Assembly: GCA_949361645.1 (NCBI GenBank)
Contig: OX442437.1
Location: forward strand, 5,722,026-5,786,025
Direction: 5' to 3'
Source: Spongilla lacustris
Lineage: Eukaryota > Porifera > Demospongiae > Spongillida > Spongillidae
Length of the DNA: 64,000 nt
Shown: positions 61,928-64,000 of the stretch, one piece after another
Numbering within the stretch: position 1 is the stretch's first letter
Layout: each line of letters starts with the position of its first letter
Notes under the pieces: model-generated
Database searches by the model: none
Told to the model about the DNA's origin: nothing
What the model saw: the letters and a program-made list of their open reading frames with translations, nothing else
Translations under genes and position numbers: made by a program

Positions 61928-63984
61928 ATGTCGGTGGAGGAGCTGGAGGTAACTCTTTGTTGCACACTTGACGACACCGTCGTTATAACAAGATTTTCGT
62001 TTACCGAACCACCTAAAAAAGTAGACGATATCAAGTCAAGCATTCAAACGGCCTTCTACATACCAAAATGCATGCAGGAATTACTGTACAACGGCGCCGT
62101 GTTATCCGGCACCGAACAGGTAGAAAAGTTGTACATGCGCAGTGGGGACTCCATTCTGGTTCGCTACTACTCAAAACTGGAAGGCAATGATTTCGAAGTG
62201 ATAAACACTTGGCTGAGAAAGATTCGCGACATTGTCCTGTCTTACGACAAAGACGACCCAGAACACGTACTTAGCAGGCTGCGCTCTCGCACTCGTGATG
62301 CGAGTCCTGATTGTCCGCATTACAGCGTCAGGCCCGTAGGCTGGTCGGGAGACGGGGGGGTTCGGGAAAGCGATAAGGTGGAACTGATTAAGAGCGGGGG
62401 GTGGGAGCAGGAGGGGGCGTAGCCCCCTCTCGCCCAGCTAGGGGGTACGGGGGAGCGCTGTAAGCTCCCCCATCGGGGTCTGGGGCGGAGCCCCAGCCGC
62501 TTTGCAACTTTTGCAGTTTTTCAGCAACAAAACATAGCATAATTGCATAGAAACATGGATAGCCCAGTTTGTGTTCCCGTTCAATAATGAAGTACTTGCG
62601 AGTCTAAAGGCTGGCATACACGGGACAACTTCCGGGTGATTTGTCGTATGCAACTCAAATGACTGTAACAGTATGCATGGGTAAAAGTTCCGCAATTCTG
62701 ATGGTTCGCGGAACTTCTACCCATACTCATTTGAGTTGCCGTAATTTAATTCAGGGACCCTCCCCCTGTTCCGCCGCTGCTGTTTGTTGTGGGCGGGACG
62801 CGGTACGTGGGTGCCCCATTTAGAATGGATGTCCTGCGATTGCTAAGCCTGCATGTATTGTTATCTCATTCTCGCGGGCTATAGCTATACATGTATAGAA
62901 GTTATGAATAAATTATTTTGATGGCAAGCGGAACTAGTTCTGACGAGCGGGGGGGGGTCGACCGAACCCACCGACCCCCCCCCCCAGCCTACGGGCCTGA
63001 GCGTGGTAGATCTGTTTATAGGATGGGGAACGCCCGAAGCGGAAGTAAATCGGAGATACTTTGTACAAGAAGAGGGACTAGACCTTGTGCTAAAGTTATA
63101 CCGGACACTAGCGAAAATTCATTGGCATGAACTGAACATGGGCTCGTTATATAACTTGCTTGGCTGCCTTTCTGTCATATGGAACTTTTGTGAGACATAT
63201 GATGCCCGCCTGCTTATTGACCAGAAAGGTGGCTTTGACCTGATGGTGAATTCTCTGTCACATCCATCTGTTGTGCACAACTATAGAACTAGTCACTTTG
63301 CAGACACGTTAATTGGATGCATATCCAAGTGAGTTGAGTCATGTGACAAGCATGGCATAGTGAAATAAATTTAAACAATTGTATAAAAATTACATGTACC
63401 GGGTATATTGGCTATAAAAAGATATACTTTCAGGCGCGTACACAGAGGGGGTTCGTAACCAGGGAAACCCGTAAAATTGCTAGTAAAATCTGATTTTACT
63501 AGCAATTTTACAGGTTTCCCTGGTTACGAACCCCCTCTGGGTACACGCCTGACTTTCATATATGGGAAACAGAACAATCCACCTCACTTGAATTAGTTGT
63601 GTCATTAATTCATGTCAATCTCTTGTTTACTTTTGTGAATATTAAATACCTAGCCACATGGCATATGTGGTTTTTGATAAGATTCTGGTTGTTTAATTTA
63701 AAATTGCTTCATACTTCCCTCCATTACAGCATCTCAGAAGTGGAATGTTGTTCTATTAAGCTGGCACAGAACAAACTTGCGATGAACAACCTCTTTCAGA
63801 TTGCCCTATGTGGCAATTCAGAAAAATACTTCACATTCATGTTGATAGCAAACTGTCTTTTTAGACTCTCTTTCAGCAGTGAGGCTCGTGCTTGTCTTAT
63901 GACACCTGACAATATGAAGCAAATGCTTGCTTTTAGTGAACAGCACAAGGATTTTTTCAATGCTCAGAACCATCTTGCAATACA
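61928..63984 (+). CDS. Ubiquitin-like domain plus helical (ARM-like) repeat protein, 5' part
   Basis: Exons 61928-62335, 62988-63328 and 63730-63984 join in phase and end at a GTGAGT donor, so the gene continues beyond the window (335 codons so far). Residues about 8-85 look like a ubiquitin fold (KSSIQTAFYIPKCMQELLYN, then GAVLSGTEQVEKLYMRSGDS). The later exons are helical, with Asn/Leu-rich segments such as HELNMGSLYNLLGCLSVIWN and KLAMNNLFQIALCGNSEKYF, as in ARM/HEAT proteins. The start chosen is the first ATG in frame after element B. The exon 1/2 join is uncertain because both junctions lie in a 19-bp inverted repeat. Family not recognised. Confidence 0.65.
62650..62739. mobile_element. 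90-bp foldback (CAACTCAAATGA family)
   Basis: GCAACTCAAATGA at the left pairs with TCATTTGAGTTGC at the right, and GGGTAAAAGTTCCGC with GCGGAACTTCTACCC. It lies in intron 1 of the ubiquitin-like gene. Related single arms occur at 6324 and 20870-20952. Confidence 0.7.
63431..63551. mobile_element. 121-bp foldback element with 5-bp target duplication
   Basis: CAGGCGCGTACACAGAGGGG at the left and CCCCCTCTGGGTACACGCCTG at the right are near-perfect inverse copies, and the arms meet at TAAAATCTGATTTTA. ACTTT flanks both sides. It lies in intron 2 of the ubiquitin-like gene and has no coding capacity. Confidence 0.8.
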
Positions 63985-64000
63985 GTGAGTTAGTTTCACA

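Overview
The window is eukaryotic nuclear DNA from an animal with compact, intron-rich genes. Exons are short, most introns are GT-AG, and simple repeats are abundant. The gene content (Bar/Bsh-type NK-class homeobox, a CSPG4/NG2-like proteoglycan, MEK5, PEX11, RCC1L-like) and the DDE-type element protein suggest an early-branching metazoan, most likely a demosponge. That placement is inference, not proof. A run of exactly 200 N at 16468-16667 marks a scaffold join.

Layout. 1-168 (-): start of a one-pass membrane protein. 294-9274 (-): complete 19-exon cytosolic asparaginyl-tRNA synthetase with one 5.3-kb repeat-filled intron. 9438-10019 (+): 156-aa protein of unknown function. 10107-12749 (-): WD40-type (WDR93-like) gene with two apparent indels. 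12844-14064 (+): PEX11. 15253-16206 (-): 3' part of an unknown Pro/Thr-repeat protein. 17504-28052 (+): CSPG4/NG2-like proteoglycan. 28564-29293 (+): Bar/Bsh-like homeobox gene. 29413-31033 (-): RCC1L-like gene. 31221-36742 (+): complete 22-exon MAP2K5 (MEK5). 37503-38322 (-): small membrane protein. 38.3-42.3 kb: gene-poor with a Ty3/Gypsy relic. 42258-46529: DDE-transposase-like gene (-) between imperfect inverted repeats. 48696-54268 (-): complete 15-exon gene joining a CAP-type beta-helix domain to a sirtuin deacylase; its last two exons are also present as a second copy at 36925-37253. 55179-61906: very large inverted repeat, arms about 3.2 kb, made of transposon-like material. 61928-63984+ (+): ubiquitin-like plus helical-repeat gene leaving the window.

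Three gene pairs start head to head within 190 bp (NARS/156-aa gene, WD40/PEX11, RCC1L-like/MAP2K5), suggesting shared promoters. Long pyrimidine-rich arrays repeatedly lie just upstream of 3' splice sites. Several small foldback element families (TTAA-flanked, AGTTGGGC-ended, CAGGCG-ended) lie in introns and between genes.

The most unusual protein is the CAP_C-sirtuin fusion: its exon joins are all in phase, the catalytic core looks intact, and its terminal exons are duplicated with only synonymous coding differences. Gene models were assembled by eye from splice signals, reading phase and remembered family sequences; no database or transcript was consulted.
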